Shown here one piece after another: positions 1 through 8,245 of a stretch of 64,000 nucleotides of DNA; the first letter of the stretch is position 1, and every line of letters starts with the position of its first letter. A program made the position numbers and the translations under genes. The notes beneath the pieces are model-generated. The model was not told the origin of the DNA and did no database searches. It worked only from the letters and a program-made list of their open reading frames with translations. Origin of the DNA: Amycolatopsis sp. FDAARGOS 1241 (GTDB lineage: Bacteria; Actinomycetota; Actinomycetes; Mycobacteriales; Pseudonocardiaceae); the NCBI RefSeq assembly GCF_016889705.1, contig NZ_CP069526.1:9452001-9516000 (forward strand), written 5' to 3'.

Positions 1-28
1 CCGGCGTGCTTCACGCCTCCCAGCATAT

Positions 29-45
29 ATTGGTCTGGACCAGAC
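29..45. promoter_or_regulatory. DasR/NagR-type operator candidate
   Basis: The sequence holds TGGTCTGGACCA within a near-perfect palindrome (TTGGTCTGGACCAGA). It closely resembles the dre site bound by the HutC-type GntR regulator DasR/NagR of actinobacteria, whose core is TGGTCTAGACCA. The neighbouring sigma gene ends at 86 on the minus strand and so is not its obvious target. The likely target is a gene beyond the left edge, perhaps for GlcNAc/chitin uptake. The resemblance is seen; the assignment is inferred. Confidence 0.5.
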
Positions 46-85
46 ATGGCTACGCAACTCAGTGATCGAGGTTGGTCCACCCGGG

Positions 86-673
86 TCACTGCGGTGTCTG
101 CATCGCCTTCTGCAGGGCCTCCAGTGCCCGGCTGGCGGTTGATTTAACGGTACCCTTCGAGATCCCGGCGGCCTCGGAGATCTCGGCCTCGCTCAGGCCA
201 CCGTAGTACCGCAGGACCAGCACTTCCCGTTGCCTCGGCGGCAGCTTCGACAAGGCATTCACCACAGCCTGGTGTTCACTCGACAGCATGGCGAGGCTTT
301 CGGCGGAGCGCGCGTTCACCGCGTGCGGCGGCACGTACTCGCGCGCGGTCTTGCGCCGGCGCAGCACGCTGCGTGATCCGTTGACCACGGCGGTGCGCAG
401 GTAACCCACGGCGGCGGCCGCGTCGCGCAGGCGGCCCCAGTTGCGGTGCAGACCGGTGAAGGCCTCCTGCACCACGTCCTCCGCGGTCGCCGGCTCGTCG
501 ACGAGCAGGATCGCGAGCCGCACCAGCCGCATCCGGTGCTGGCGGTAGAGGTCCTCGAGGGTCAGCGGCGTGCTCTGCTGCTGCGCCGGAACTGGTCCGT
601 CCATGGTCCGCAGGTGCCCGAGCGTCGCTTCGACACTGCGTTCGACCTCGTGCTCCGCGTTGCCCTCCAGCAT
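86..673 (-). CDS. SigE-family RNA polymerase sigma factor (ECF-like)
   Basis: A 195-residue sigma-70 family protein. Region 2 lies around residues 35-100 (LYRQHRMRLVRLAILLVD followed by AEDVVQEAF, the core-binding helix). Region 4 lies around residues 135-190 (LPPRQREVLVLRYYGGLS followed by a helix-turn-helix with GTVKST). These are the two domains of the actinobacterial SigE-family ECF factors, which direct RNA polymerase to small regulons. About 40 residues precede region 2, so a downstream start such as the Met at residue 24 is possible. No anti-sigma gene is adjacent in the window; one may lie beyond the left edge. The family is clear and the regulon unknown. Confidence 0.88.
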   Translation of the reverse strand: MLEGNAEHEVERSVEATLGHLRTMDGPVPAQQQSTPLTLEDLYRQHRMRLVRLAILLVDEPATAEDVVQEAFTGLHRNWGRLRDAAAAVGYLRTAVVNGSRSVLRRRKTAREYVPPHAVNARSAESLAMLSSEHQAVVNALSKLPPRQREVLVLRYYGGLSEAEISEAAGISKGTVKSTASRALEALQKAMQTPQ

Positions 674-850
674 GTACCCCTGCCTGTTCTCGCCTGTTCT
701 CGACCCCGGTGGTGCCCTGCGCCGAGCGGTCTCACGCGAGCCCTAGCGTATCGGGTCGGCCTGCTCACGCCACTGCTCGGATGCTGGGACTGCCCGTTGT
801 TGCCCGGTAGCGTTCGCGGCGTCACCGCAGCACTCACCCGGGAGATCCAC

Positions 851-1132
851 ATGGCCTGGTACCTCGTCGAAATCCGTTACGTGCAGGACAAGCTGGCCGA
901 GGTGCGGCCGCGTCACCGTGAGTGGCTGAGCGGGCACTCCGAAGCGGGCCGCGTGGCCGTCGCGGGCCCGCTCGCCGACAACTCCGGTGGACTGGTCCTG
1001 TGGCAGGCCGCCGACGAAGGGGCGCTCAAGGAGCTCCTCGACGACGACCCCTACCAGCGTGAAGGTGTGGTCGCAGAACGAATCGTGCGCGAGTACCAGC
1101 CGGTGCTCGGCGCCTGGGTGCCGCAGGCCTGA
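851..1132 (+). CDS. YciI family protein
   Basis: A 93-residue protein starting MAWYLVEIRYV with the YciI/YCII fold signature: a beta strand at the N-terminus, RPRHREWLSGHSEAGRVAVAGPLAD in the middle (the H and D expected in the putative active site), then a helix and strand ending VLGAWV. YciI proteins are small ferredoxin-like proteins that act in some pathways as dehydrochlorinases or lactone-related enzymes, but most have no known reaction. The start at 851 is chosen because homology begins there, although the frame is open further upstream. It converges on the broken oxidoreductase genes at 1136-3015. Confidence 0.85.
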   Translation: MAWYLVEIRYVQDKLAEVRPRHREWLSGHSEAGRVAVAGPLADNSGGLVLWQAADEGALKELLDDDPYQREGVVAERIVREYQPVLGAWVPQA

Positions 1133-1135
1133 TCA

Positions 1136-1546
1136 CAGGTCCGCCGAGTGCGGGGCCCGCGCCCGAGGCGGCGAGCCCGTACTCGGTGTCGGGCCGGCCC
1201 CACGCGGCCGTCCGGCAAATGCGAAAGTTCTCCCAGAAACGGCATGGACTCGCGTGAGCGTCCCGTGTAGACGGGCCGCCACCGCCGTGGACCACGGGCA
1301 GGATCGGCGTGTTCCCGATTTCGCCCGCGACGAACGGGTACGAGCCCGCCGCACGGCCGTGGTAGTGCGAGCGGTCACCCGGGTCGCCGCACAGCGAGTA
1401 CTGCCGCACCCGGCTCGAAGGCAGCGCGAGACGTTGATGCTGTGCGGGGCCTGCGGTTCGCGGGTGACCCCGTGCATCGGCAGCGCGGCTCAGTCGAACC
1501 GGACGTCGCGGACGTGCCGGACGATCTGCTCGCGGTCGGTGCTCAG
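1136..1546 (-). pseudogene. Remnant of PDR/VanB-type ferredoxin reductase (oxygenase reductase)
   Basis: No single frame is open, but pieces of a phthalate-dioxygenase-reductase-like protein appear in order across all three minus frames: REPQAPHSINV, LALPSSRVRQYSLCGDP (the FMN/FAD-binding RxYSL signature), GSYPFVAGEIGNTPILPVV (the NAD-binding GGIGxTP motif with GG changed to GE), RESMPFLGELSHLPDGRV and DTEYGLAASG. About 50 residues between the flavin and NAD motifs are missing, as is the C-terminal 2Fe-2S ferredoxin domain. The remnant begins at a CTG that overlaps the stop of the upstream monooxygenase, where an ATG in an ATGA overlap would be expected, so it was once translationally coupled to that gene. 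It is clearly dead: deletion, several frameshifts and truncation against the YciI gene. Confidence 0.7.
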
Positions 1547-3015
1547 GACGGGCGGCCGGTGAGCTCGTAGTCGCTGGGCTCGACACGGCGCGTCTGCAGC
1601 CAGTACGTCCACGTGAAAGGCGGGCCAGATCGTGCGGTTCACGCCCCTGGCGTCGAGGTACCAGCTCGTGCAGCCGCCCTGGGTCCACCCGCCCTTGACG
1701 AGCTTGGCCTGGATCTCGCGCTGGAACTCGTCCTGCACGGCCGGGCGCACGTCGAGCGCGGCGGCACCGTGGGACTCGGCGAGCTTGATCGCGTCGACGA
1801 CGTAGCGCGACTGTGCTTCGATCATGAACACCACGGAGTTGTGGCCAGTGCGGTGTTCGGGCCGAGGAGGAAGAACAGGTTCGGGAAGCCGGCCACCGTG
1901 ATGCCCTTGTGCGTCCGGATCCCGTCCGTGGCCCAGGCTTTCGCCAGGCTGCGGCCTTCGACGCCGGTGATGTCCAGGTACTCCAGCGCGTCCGTGACGT
2001 GGAAGCCGGTGCCGTAGATGATCGCGTCCACCTCGTGCTCCACGCCGGCGGTGTCGACCACGCTGCGTTCGCGCACCGCGGCGACGGTGTCGGTGACCAC
2101 TTCGACATCGGGTCGGTTCAGTGCCGCGTAGTAGTCGTTGGACAGCAGCACGCGCTTGCAGCCCATGGTGTAGTCCGGCGTCACCTTGGCGCGCAGCCGC
2201 GGGTCGGCAATGCCCTTGGCGATGTGCCGGCGCGCCAGCGTTTCGGCGGCGTGCAGGAGCTTCGGGTGGCCGTTGAAGCCGATCGCGCGGGATTCCAGCA
2301 GCCAGTACAGCGCGTTGCGGTAGGCGCGCTGCGCACCCGGGACGGACCGGAACGCCCGCTTCGCCCACCCCGGCATCGCGTGGTCCGGCTTCGGCATCAC
2401 CCACGGTGGCGTGCGCTGGAACAGCGTCAGCTCGGCCACTTCGGGGGCGATCCGCGGCACGAACTGGACGGCGCTCGCGCCCGTGCCCACCACGGCGACG
2501 CGCTTGCCGCGCACGTCGAACTCGTGGTTCCACCGCGCCGAGTGCCAGGCCTGGCCCTCGAACTTCTCGCTGCCCGGCAGCTGCGGGATCTGCGGGATGT
2601 GCAGACCACCGATGCCCGACACGAGGAACTGCGCCGAGAACTCCGTGCCGCCCTTGGCCGTCATGGTCCACCGGCGTTCGCGCTCGTCCCAGTGCGCGCC
2701 CGTGATCTCCACACCGAACCGGATCCGCTCGCGCAGCCGGTATTTGGCCGCGACGCCCTTGAGGTACCCGAAGATCTCCGGCTGCGGCGAGAACGACCGG
2801 GACCAATCCGGGTTCTGCTCGTAGGAGAACGAGTACAGGTGGGACTGCACGTCGCAGGCGCACCCGGGGTACGAGTTGTCCCGCCAGGTGCCGCCCACTT
2901 CGCGGGCCTTCTCCAGGATCACGTAGTCCCGGATGCCGGCCTTCTCGAGCTGGATCGCCTGTCCGAGCCCGGAAAACCCGGTGCCCACGATCACGACCTC
3001 GAACCGCTCGGTCAT
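1543..3015 (-). pseudogene. Frameshifted flavin-containing (Baeyer-Villiger) monooxygenase
   Basis: An FAD/NADPH type I Baeyer-Villiger monooxygenase. The N-terminal FAD Rossmann motif (VGTGFSGLGQAIQL) is followed by the diagnostic FxGxxxHxxxW fingerprint (FEGQAWHSARW) and an NADPH-binding VVGTGASAVQ. The main frame stops at 1822 after LLGPNTALATTPW. Restoring one C near 1843-1846 gives NTALGHNSVVFMIE, as in the family. A second shift of one base lies in the AAA run at 1616-1618; removing it gives FTWTYWLQTRRVEPSDYEL and a stop at 1543. Together the corrections give about 490 residues, the normal length. The two indels compensate, and the sequence between them stays conserved, so either a very recent lesion or an assembly error is likely. 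It was the first gene of an operon with the reductase remnant downstream. Confidence 0.85.
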
Positions 3016-3055
3016 CTGTCGGCCTCCGCTGCGCTGGGGGTCTGCCGAAGAGGGC

Positions 3056-3070
3056 GTTACCCCAGGTAAC
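3056..3070. promoter_or_regulatory. Inverted repeat upstream of the monooxygenase
   Basis: GTTACC-cca-GGTAAC forms perfect 6-bp arms with a 3-bp spacer about 40 bp upstream of the monooxygenase start. A further GTAAC half-site lies about 10 bp away toward the PPOX gene. The position and symmetry fit a repressor operator. No regulator gene is adjacent, and the binding factor is unknown. Confidence 0.4.
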
Positions 3071-3093
3071 AGTTTGAAAGTAACAGCTACCCA

Positions 3094-3567
3094 TCAGTAC
3101 GTTCCGCCGAGCTTCGTGTGGTCCCAGGAGACGACCTTCGTCGGGTGGAAGATCAAGCCGATGCGCTTCGGGGCCTGGCGGCCGATGAACTCGCGCAGCT
3201 CGTCGGGCACCGGGTCGCCCGGCTTGGCGCCGGCGTAGCGCTGCATGAGGGTGATGCCCATGCGCGTGACCTCGTCGGTGTCCTCGATGATCTGCACGTC
3301 CGCCTCAAGGGAGACGCCGCGCAGCTTCTCGTAGGAGTCGCCGCTTTCGATCAGCACCGTGGCCTCCGCCAGGCGGCGGAGGTTCTTCGCTTTCTGGGAG
3401 CTGCCGTACGTCCACGTCGCGACGCCGTCCTCGTGCGGGAAGTACCACAGCGGCGCCAGGTGGGGCCGGCCGTTGGGGCCGATGCTGGCGACGTTGATCA
3501 CCTTCTGCTCGGCGAGGTAGGCGCGGACTTCCTCCGGTGCCATGCGGATCTGGTCGCGACGGGACAT
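3094..3567 (-). CDS. PPOX-class pyridoxamine 5'-phosphate oxidase-like protein
   Basis: A 157-residue protein with the split-barrel flavin-binding fold: an N-terminal helix (APEEVRAYLAEQK), then VINVASIGPNGRPHLAPLWYF, which is the typical strand-turn-strand of PPOX/F420-dependent family members. The C-terminal FHPTKVVSWDHTKL also fits the family. Such proteins bind FMN or F420 and reduce or oxidise small substrates; the reaction here cannot be told. The start at 3567 (ATG) sits 11 bp from the end of the SDR gene, so the two are likely co-transcribed from the divergent promoter region near 4.5 kb. Confidence 0.82.
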   Translation of the reverse strand: MSRRDQIRMAPEEVRAYLAEQKVINVASIGPNGRPHLAPLWYFPHEDGVATWTYGSSQKAKNLRRLAEATVLIESGDSYEKLRGVSLEADVQIIEDTDEVTRMGITLMQRYAGAKPGDPVPDELREFIGRQAPKRIGLIFHPTKVVSWDHTKLGGTY

Positions 3568-3578
3568 GCGCGGCTCCT

Positions 3579-4466
3579 CTACTCCTGTTTGGTCGCAGCC
3601 CGTCCGCCGTGGCCGGTCACCGCCGACTCGTATGCGCCGCGCTGCTCGATGTCGTCCAGCGCGGCCTGGTCCGCCGCCGGCACGCGGGTCCGGCTGCCGA
3701 GTTCGACGATCGGCGGCAGGAACGCGCGCAGCAGCTTCAGGCCGCCGACCCAGCGTGGCACGTGGATCGTCCGCGCGCGCTTGAGGATGCCCGCTTCGAG
3801 GTCGTCGAGGGCCACGTCGAGCGGGTACGTCTTGCCGATCAGCCCCGGCATCGACGCGCGGAGCTTGCCGAACACCGGGTGCGCGTCGGCGCTCTCGACC
3901 AGGTTCGTCCGGATCCACGTGGGGTGCGCGACGCCCACCTTCACGCCCAGGTGCGCCACCTCGGCGCGCAGGCTGTTCGAGAACGCCTCGACGCCCGCCT
4001 TCGCCGCCGCGTAGTTCGCCATGCCGGGCGCATGCGTGATCGCGGCCAGCGACGAGATCGCCAGCAGGTACCCGCGCCGCTCGACCACGTGCGGCAGCGT
4101 CACGCGGAACGTCCGCCACACCCCGAGCAGGTCGACCTCGATCACCTTCTCGAAGGCCTTCGGGTCGACGGACCGCACGAAACCGGCCGTCGCGATGCCC
4201 GCGTTGGCGATCACGACGTCGATTCCGCCGAAGTGCTCGACCACGCCCTTCGTCGCGGTTTCGAGGTCGTCCCAGCTGGTCACGTCGGCTTCCCACGCCC
4301 GCGCGTCGGGCCCGATCCGCCCCGCGACCGCCGCTAGCTCCTCGGCCTCCAGCCCGACCAGCGCCACCTTCGCCCCGCGCGCGGCCAGCCGCTCCACCAG
4401 CCCGGCCCCGATCCCCCGGGCAGCCCCGGTGATCAACACGACCTTCCCGTCGACGTTCATGGCCAC
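3579..4466 (-). CDS. Short-chain dehydrogenase/reductase
   Basis: A classical SDR of 295 residues. The NAD(P) motif TGAARGIG lies at residues 14-21, NAG at about residue 90, the catalytic serine in ISSL near 140, and YAAAK near 155. The C-terminal 70 residues (VPRWVGGLKLLRAFLPPIVE) extend beyond a minimal SDR and are amphipathic, as in SDRs acting on lipophilic substrates. The GTG at 4466 has AGGAGG five bases upstream; an ATG at 4460 is an alternative. It precedes the PPOX gene and is divergent from the MDMPI-like gene. The substrate is not determinable. Confidence 0.85.
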   Translation of the reverse strand: MAMNVDGKVVLITGAARGIGAGLVERLAARGAKVALVGLEAEELAAVAGRIGPDARAWEADVTSWDDLETATKGVVEHFGGIDVVIANAGIATAGFVRSVDPKAFEKVIEVDLLGVWRTFRVTLPHVVERRGYLLAISSLAAITHAPGMANYAAAKAGVEAFSNSLRAEVAHLGVKVGVAHPTWIRTNLVESADAHPVFGKLRASMPGLIGKTYPLDVALDDLEAGILKRARTIHVPRWVGGLKLLRAFLPPIVELGSRTRVPAADQAALDDIEQRGAYESAVTGHGGRAATKQE

Positions 4467-4508
4467 GGTGCCCTCCTGAACTCGGTTGTGGGAGGGGACG
4501 GTACCTCA

Positions 4509-4540
4509 ACCTACCCCGAGTAAGCTACTTCTCGGTAGGT
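4509..4540. promoter_or_regulatory. Imperfect inverted repeat in divergent promoter region
   Basis: Left arm ACCTACCCCGAG (4509-4520) and right arm CTCGGTAGGT (4531-4540) pair over ten bases with a two-base CC bulge and a 10-bp spacer. It sits between the divergent SDR and MDMPI-like genes, 25 bp before the latter's start, which suits a shared operator. The cognate regulator is not visible. Confidence 0.4.
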
Positions 4541-4564
4541 TCGGGTGGTGCCACGATTGCGGGC

Positions 4565-5206
4565 ATGGATCATTCGCCTGTGGGGAACCTCGACCAGCCG
4601 TTTCTCGACGCCGCCGCTGTCTGCTCGACGCTGCTGCGCGCCGACGCCCTGCGCAAGCGCTGGGCCGAACCCAGCGCGTTGCCGGAGCTGTCCGTGGGCG
4701 CCCTCGCCTGCCACCTCGCCCGCCAGGTGACCCGTGCCGCCGAGTTGCTGGCGGCGCCGCCGACCCTGCCGACGCTGGCCGTCGTCGACGAGCACTACGC
4801 CCGCGCCGCGTGGGTCACCGCCGAATCCGTGCACGACCCGGCCAACGACCGCACCGCCGACGACGCCGAAGCGGCCGAGGGGGTCGACTGGATGCTGGCG
4901 CGCTTCGACGCGGACCTCGCCTCCGTCGCCGACCGCCTGCCCGAAGCTGCGGACACCGTCGACATCCCGTGGCAGGGCTGGTCGCTGCGCCGCGACGACT
5001 TCCTGCACACCCGCTTGCTGGAACTCATCGTCCACTCCGCCGACCTCGCGGCGAGCCTCGGCGTCCCGGCGCCCGAATTCCCCGACGCGGCCTTCGTGCC
5101 GGTGCTGGCGCTGCTCGCCCGGCTCGCGGTCCGCCGGCACGGTCAGGGTGCCGTCGTCAGCACTCTGACCCGCCGGGAGCGCGCGCAGAACATCAGCGCG
5201 TTCTGA
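4565..5206 (+). CDS. Maleylpyruvate isomerase-type (DinB-fold) protein
   Basis: A 213-residue protein of the mycothiol-dependent maleylpyruvate isomerase N-terminal-domain family. It shows an N-terminal helix with the LSVGALACHLARQV segment (the first metal-ligand His), an internal LARFDADLASVADRLP helix, and LLELIVHSADLAASLG, where the conserved EL-VHxxDL motif supplies further ligands. Family members use mycothiol as a thiol cofactor in transferase or isomerase reactions; many are uncharacterised. It is transcribed divergently from the SDR and is followed by a strong hairpin. Confidence 0.72.
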   Translation: MDHSPVGNLDQPFLDAAAVCSTLLRADALRKRWAEPSALPELSVGALACHLARQVTRAAELLAAPPTLPTLAVVDEHYARAAWVTAESVHDPANDRTADDAEAAEGVDWMLARFDADLASVADRLPEAADTVDIPWQGWSLRRDDFLHTRLLELIVHSADLAASLGVPAPEFPDAAFVPVLALLARLAVRRHGQGAVVSTLTRRERAQNISAF

Positions 5207-5211
5207 CGCGC

Positions 5212-5242
5212 GGGTGCCCTCCCCGGCCCGGGGAGGGCACCC
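5212..5242. terminator. Strong hairpin between convergent genes
   Basis: GGGTGCCCTCCCC and GGGGAGGGCACCC form a perfect 13-bp stem with a 5-base loop, located 6 bp after one stop codon and 8 bp before the convergent one. There is no U-tract, as is common in high-GC actinobacteria. It probably serves both directions. Confidence 0.8.
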
Positions 5243-5249
5243 TGGAGCG

Positions 5250-6164
5250 TCAAGCCGAGGCCGTGCTCAGCTCCGTGAGCTCCGCGTCGGTCAGGTTCAG
5301 CGACACCGACGCGATGAGGTCCGTCAGCTGCTCCGTCGTCCGCGCGCTCGCGATCGGCGCCCCCACCGTCGGCTGCACGCGCAGCCACGCCAGCGCCACG
5401 GCGGCAACCGACGTGCCGTGCGCGGCGGCCACGGAGTCGAGCGCCGCGAGCACCCGGGAACCGCGCTCGTCCAGGTACTTCACGGCGCGCGGGGCCCGCA
5501 GGGAGTCGCCGAGTTCGTCGTGGGAGCGGTACTTGCCGGTCAGGAAGCCCATCGCCAGCGAGAAGTACGGCAGCGTCGACAGGCCCTCGCGCGCGACGAG
5601 CGGCGCGAGGTCCTTCTCGTAGTCCCGCTCGACGAGGTTGTAGTGCGGCTGCAGCGCGACGTACCGGGCGAGGCCCTCACGGTCCGAAATGGACAGTGCC
5701 TCGGTGAGCCGTTCGGCGGAGTAGTTCGACGCGGCGATGTAGCGCACCTTGCCCGCGCGTACGAGGGAGTCGAACGCCGCGAGGGTTTCCTCGAGCGGCG
5801 TGTCCTGGTCGTCCCGGTGCGCGTAGTACAGGTCGATGTGGTCGGTTTGCAGGCGGCGCAACGAATCTTCCGCCGCCGCCGTGATGTTCGCGGCCGAGAG
5901 GCCCTTGCGCTGCTCCCACGCGCCGACCTTCGTGGCGATCACGATGTCGTCGCGGCGGCCGCGGCGGGTGAGCCAGGTGCCGATGATCGTTTCGGAACCG
6001 CCTCCGCCGCCGTACACGTCGGCAGTGTCCAGGAAGTTGCCGCCGGCTGAAGCGTAGGCGTCGAGCACCGCGTGGGAAGTCTCTTCGTCCGCGGTGAAGT
6101 TGAAGACGTTGCAGCCCAGGTTGAGGCCGTACACGTCGAGGTCCGAGTTGCCGAGCTTCGTCAT
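5250..6164 (-). CDS. Aldo/keto reductase
   Basis: A 304-residue (alpha/beta)8 NADPH-dependent aldo/keto reductase. The catalytic tetrad is visible: Asp and Tyr in NFLDTADVYGG (about residues 44-52), Lys in VIATKVG (near 78) and His in YYAHRDD (near 112). The C-terminal PIASARTTEQL segment binds the cofactor phosphate (IPGxR-like). The substrate is likely an aldehyde or ketone. It is divergent from the LLM oxidoreductase at 6226 across a 61-bp gap that must hold both promoters. Confidence 0.88.
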   Translation of the reverse strand: MTKLGNSDLDVYGLNLGCNVFNFTADEETSHAVLDAYASAGGNFLDTADVYGGGGGSETIIGTWLTRRGRRDDIVIATKVGAWEQRKGLSAANITAAAEDSLRRLQTDHIDLYYAHRDDQDTPLEETLAAFDSLVRAGKVRYIAASNYSAERLTEALSISDREGLARYVALQPHYNLVERDYEKDLAPLVAREGLSTLPYFSLAMGFLTGKYRSHDELGDSLRAPRAVKYLDERGSRVLAALDSVAAAHGTSVAAVALAWLRVQPTVGAPIASARTTEQLTDLIASVSLNLTDAELTELSTASA

Positions 6165-6225
6165 GCCACGAAACTACCTTGGGAACACGGAAGAATCCGC
6201 AATCCGACGTGCGTTGGGAAGGTTC

Positions 6226-7047
6226 ATGGCTATCGAACTGGGCAAGATCGGCATCTGGCGTGGTGCCACGCAGACGAACGGCGAGTTCGCCGCGGAGGTG
6301 GAGAAGCTCGGCTACGGCGCGGTGTGGCTCGGCGGCTCGCCCGGCGGCGACCTCGCGATCGTGGAAGAGCTGCTCGACGCGACCGAGCGCCTCGCCGTCG
6401 CGACCGGCATCGTCAACATCTGGGCCGACGCCCCGGCCGCGATCGCGAAGGCGTTCCACCGGATCGAGAAGAAGCACCCCGGCCGGTTCCTCCTCGGCAT
6501 CGGCGCCGGTCACCCGGAGGCGACGCAGCAGTACACCAAGCCGTACACCGCGCTCGTCGAGTACCTCGACGCGCTCGACGCGGCGGGCGTCCCGAAGGAG
6601 TCCCGTGCGCTGGCGGCGCTGGGCCCGAAGGTCCTGAAGCTGGCGGGCGACCGCACCGCGGGCGCGCACCCGTACCTCGTCACGCCGGAGCACACCCGGA
6701 CCGCGCGCGAGGTCCTGGGCGAAGGCCCCCTGCTCGCGCCGGAGCACAAGGTCGTGTTCGACACCGACGACGATAAGGCCCGTGCGCTCGGCCGCAAAAC
6801 CGTGCAGTTCTACCTGCGGCTGTCCAACTACACCGCCAACCTGCGCAAGCTCGGGTTCACCGACGAGGACCTCGCCGGCGAGGGCAGCGACCGCCTCGTC
6901 GACGCGCTGGCGCTGCACGGCGATGCCCCGGCCATCGCGGCCGGTGTCCGCGCCCACCTCGAGGCCGGCGCCGACCACGTGAACCTCCAGGTCCTGGACG
7001 AGGACCCGTTCCCCGCTTACCGGGCGCTCGCGGCCGAGTTGTTCTGA
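6226..7047 (+). CDS. LLM-class F420-dependent oxidoreductase (MSMEG_4141-like)
   Basis: A luciferase-like TIM-barrel protein of 273 residues. It starts MAIELGKIGIWRG, with the GRFLLGIGAGHPE core of the LLM fold, and lacks the long inserts of the FMN monooxygenases. Its shortness and the opening GKIGIW match the actinobacterial group named for MSMEG_4141, presumed to bind F420. The start at 6226 is chosen over upstream in-frame codons because the family begins at this strand. A 14-bp hairpin follows the stop. The substrate is unknown. Confidence 0.8.
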   Translation: MAIELGKIGIWRGATQTNGEFAAEVEKLGYGAVWLGGSPGGDLAIVEELLDATERLAVATGIVNIWADAPAAIAKAFHRIEKKHPGRFLLGIGAGHPEATQQYTKPYTALVEYLDALDAAGVPKESRALAALGPKVLKLAGDRTAGAHPYLVTPEHTRTAREVLGEGPLLAPEHKVVFDTDDDKARALGRKTVQFYLRLSNYTANLRKLGFTDEDLAGEGSDRLVDALALHGDAPAIAAGVRAHLEAGADHVNLQVLDEDPFPAYRALAAELF

Positions 7048-7086
7048 ATCGTTCAACTTGAGATGGGGCACATAGAAAGCCCACAT

Positions 7087-7119
7087 GAGGTGGACCGGCC
7101 CACGAGGCCGGTCCACCTC
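7087..7119. terminator. 14-bp perfect hairpin upstream of fba
   Basis: GAGGTGGACCGGCC and GGCCGGTCCACCTC pair perfectly around a 5-base loop. It ends 40 bp after the LLM gene stop and abuts TACGAT (7121-7126), a good -10 element for fba. It probably ends upstream transcription just before the fba promoter. A role in fba regulation is possible but unsupported. Confidence 0.65.
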
Positions 7120-7162
7120 GTACGATGCGCCTGAGAAGACAGTCAGTTCCGAGGAGGAAACG

Positions 7163-8194
7163 ATGCCCATCGCCACCCCCGAGGTCTACGCGGAGATGCT
7201 GGACCGGGCCAAGGCGAACGAGTTCGCCTATCCGGCCATCAACGTGACCTCGTCGGAGACCGTGAACGCCGCGATCCGCGGGTTCGCCGAGGCGGAGAGC
7301 GACGGGATCATCCAGTTCTCCACCGGCGGTGCGGAGTTCGCCTCCGGGCAGAAGGTGAAGGACATGGTCACCGGCGCGACCGCGCTGGCCGAATTCGCCC
7401 ACGTCGTGGCGGCGAAGTACGACGTCAACGTCGCGTTGCACACCGACCACTGCCCGAAGGACAAGCTCGACGGCTTCGTGCGCCCGCTCATCGAGATCTC
7501 GGCCGAGCGCGTGAAGAACGGGCAGCACCCGCTGTTCCAGTCGCACATGTGGGACGGCTCCGCGATCGACCTCGACGAGAACCTGGAGATCGCGCAGGAG
7601 CTGCTCGCCAAGACGTCCGCGGCGAACATCATCCTCGAGGTCGAGATCGGCGTCGTCGGCGGCGAAGAGGACGGTGTCGCCCACGACATCAACGAGAAGC
7701 TCTACACCGCCGAGGGCGACTTCCTGAAGACCATCGACGCGCTCGGCTCGGGCGACAAGGGCCGCTACCTGTTGGCGGCGACCTTCGGCAACGTGCACGG
7801 CGTCTACAAGCCGGGCAACGTCAAGCTCCGCCCCGACGTCCTCAAGGGCGGCCAGGAGGCGGCAGCCAAGAAGCTCGGCCTCGACGCCGGCGCCAAGCCC
7901 TTCGAGCTCGTCTTCCACGGCGGCTCCGGCTCGCTGGCCGAGGAGATCCGCGAGGCGGTGTCCTACGGCGTGGTGAAGATGAACGTCGACACCGACACCC
8001 AGTACGCCTTCACCCGGCCCATCGCGGACCACTTCTTCAAGAACTACGACGGCGTCCTGAAGATCGACGGCGAGGTCGGCAACAAGAAGGTCTACGACCC
8101 ACGCAGCTACCTCAAGGCCGCCGAGGGTGGCATGGCCGCTCGCGTGGTCGAGGCTTGCCAGGCTCTCGGCTCGGCGGGCAACCGGGCCAAGTAG
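7163..8194 (+). CDS. fba: Class II fructose-bisphosphate aldolase
   Basis: A 343-residue zinc-dependent aldolase that splits fructose 1,6-bisphosphate into glyceraldehyde 3-phosphate and dihydroxyacetone phosphate (glycolysis/gluconeogenesis, cytosol). Zinc ligands and motifs are in place: LHTDHCPKD, EVEIGVVGGEEDG, the GNVHGVYKPGNVKL glycine/His segment, FHGGSGS (phosphate binding) and KMNVDTDTQYAF. A strong ribosome site (GAGGAGG) lies 5 bp before ATG 7163. In mycobacteria fba sits close to a DUF3151 gene and purA; here DUF3151 follows at 10.4 kb and purA at 34.7 kb. Confidence 0.97.
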   Translation: MPIATPEVYAEMLDRAKANEFAYPAINVTSSETVNAAIRGFAEAESDGIIQFSTGGAEFASGQKVKDMVTGATALAEFAHVVAAKYDVNVALHTDHCPKDKLDGFVRPLIEISAERVKNGQHPLFQSHMWDGSAIDLDENLEIAQELLAKTSAANIILEVEIGVVGGEEDGVAHDINEKLYTAEGDFLKTIDALGSGDKGRYLLAATFGNVHGVYKPGNVKLRPDVLKGGQEAAAKKLGLDAGAKPFELVFHGGSGSLAEEIREAVSYGVVKMNVDTDTQYAFTRPIADHFFKNYDGVLKIDGEVGNKKVYDPRSYLKAAEGGMAARVVEACQALGSAGNRAK

Positions 8195-8207
8195 GGCCTT
8201 TCCGAAT

Positions 8208-8237
8208 AGGGGCTGCCACTCGCGGGTGGCAGCCCCT
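8208..8237. terminator. fba terminator hairpin
   Basis: AGGGGCTGCCAC and GTGGCAGCCCCT form a perfect 12-bp stem with a 6-base loop, 13 bp after the fba stop. It separates fba from the convergent toxin gene and likely acts in both directions. Confidence 0.85.
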
Positions 8238-8245
8238 CGTCGTCC

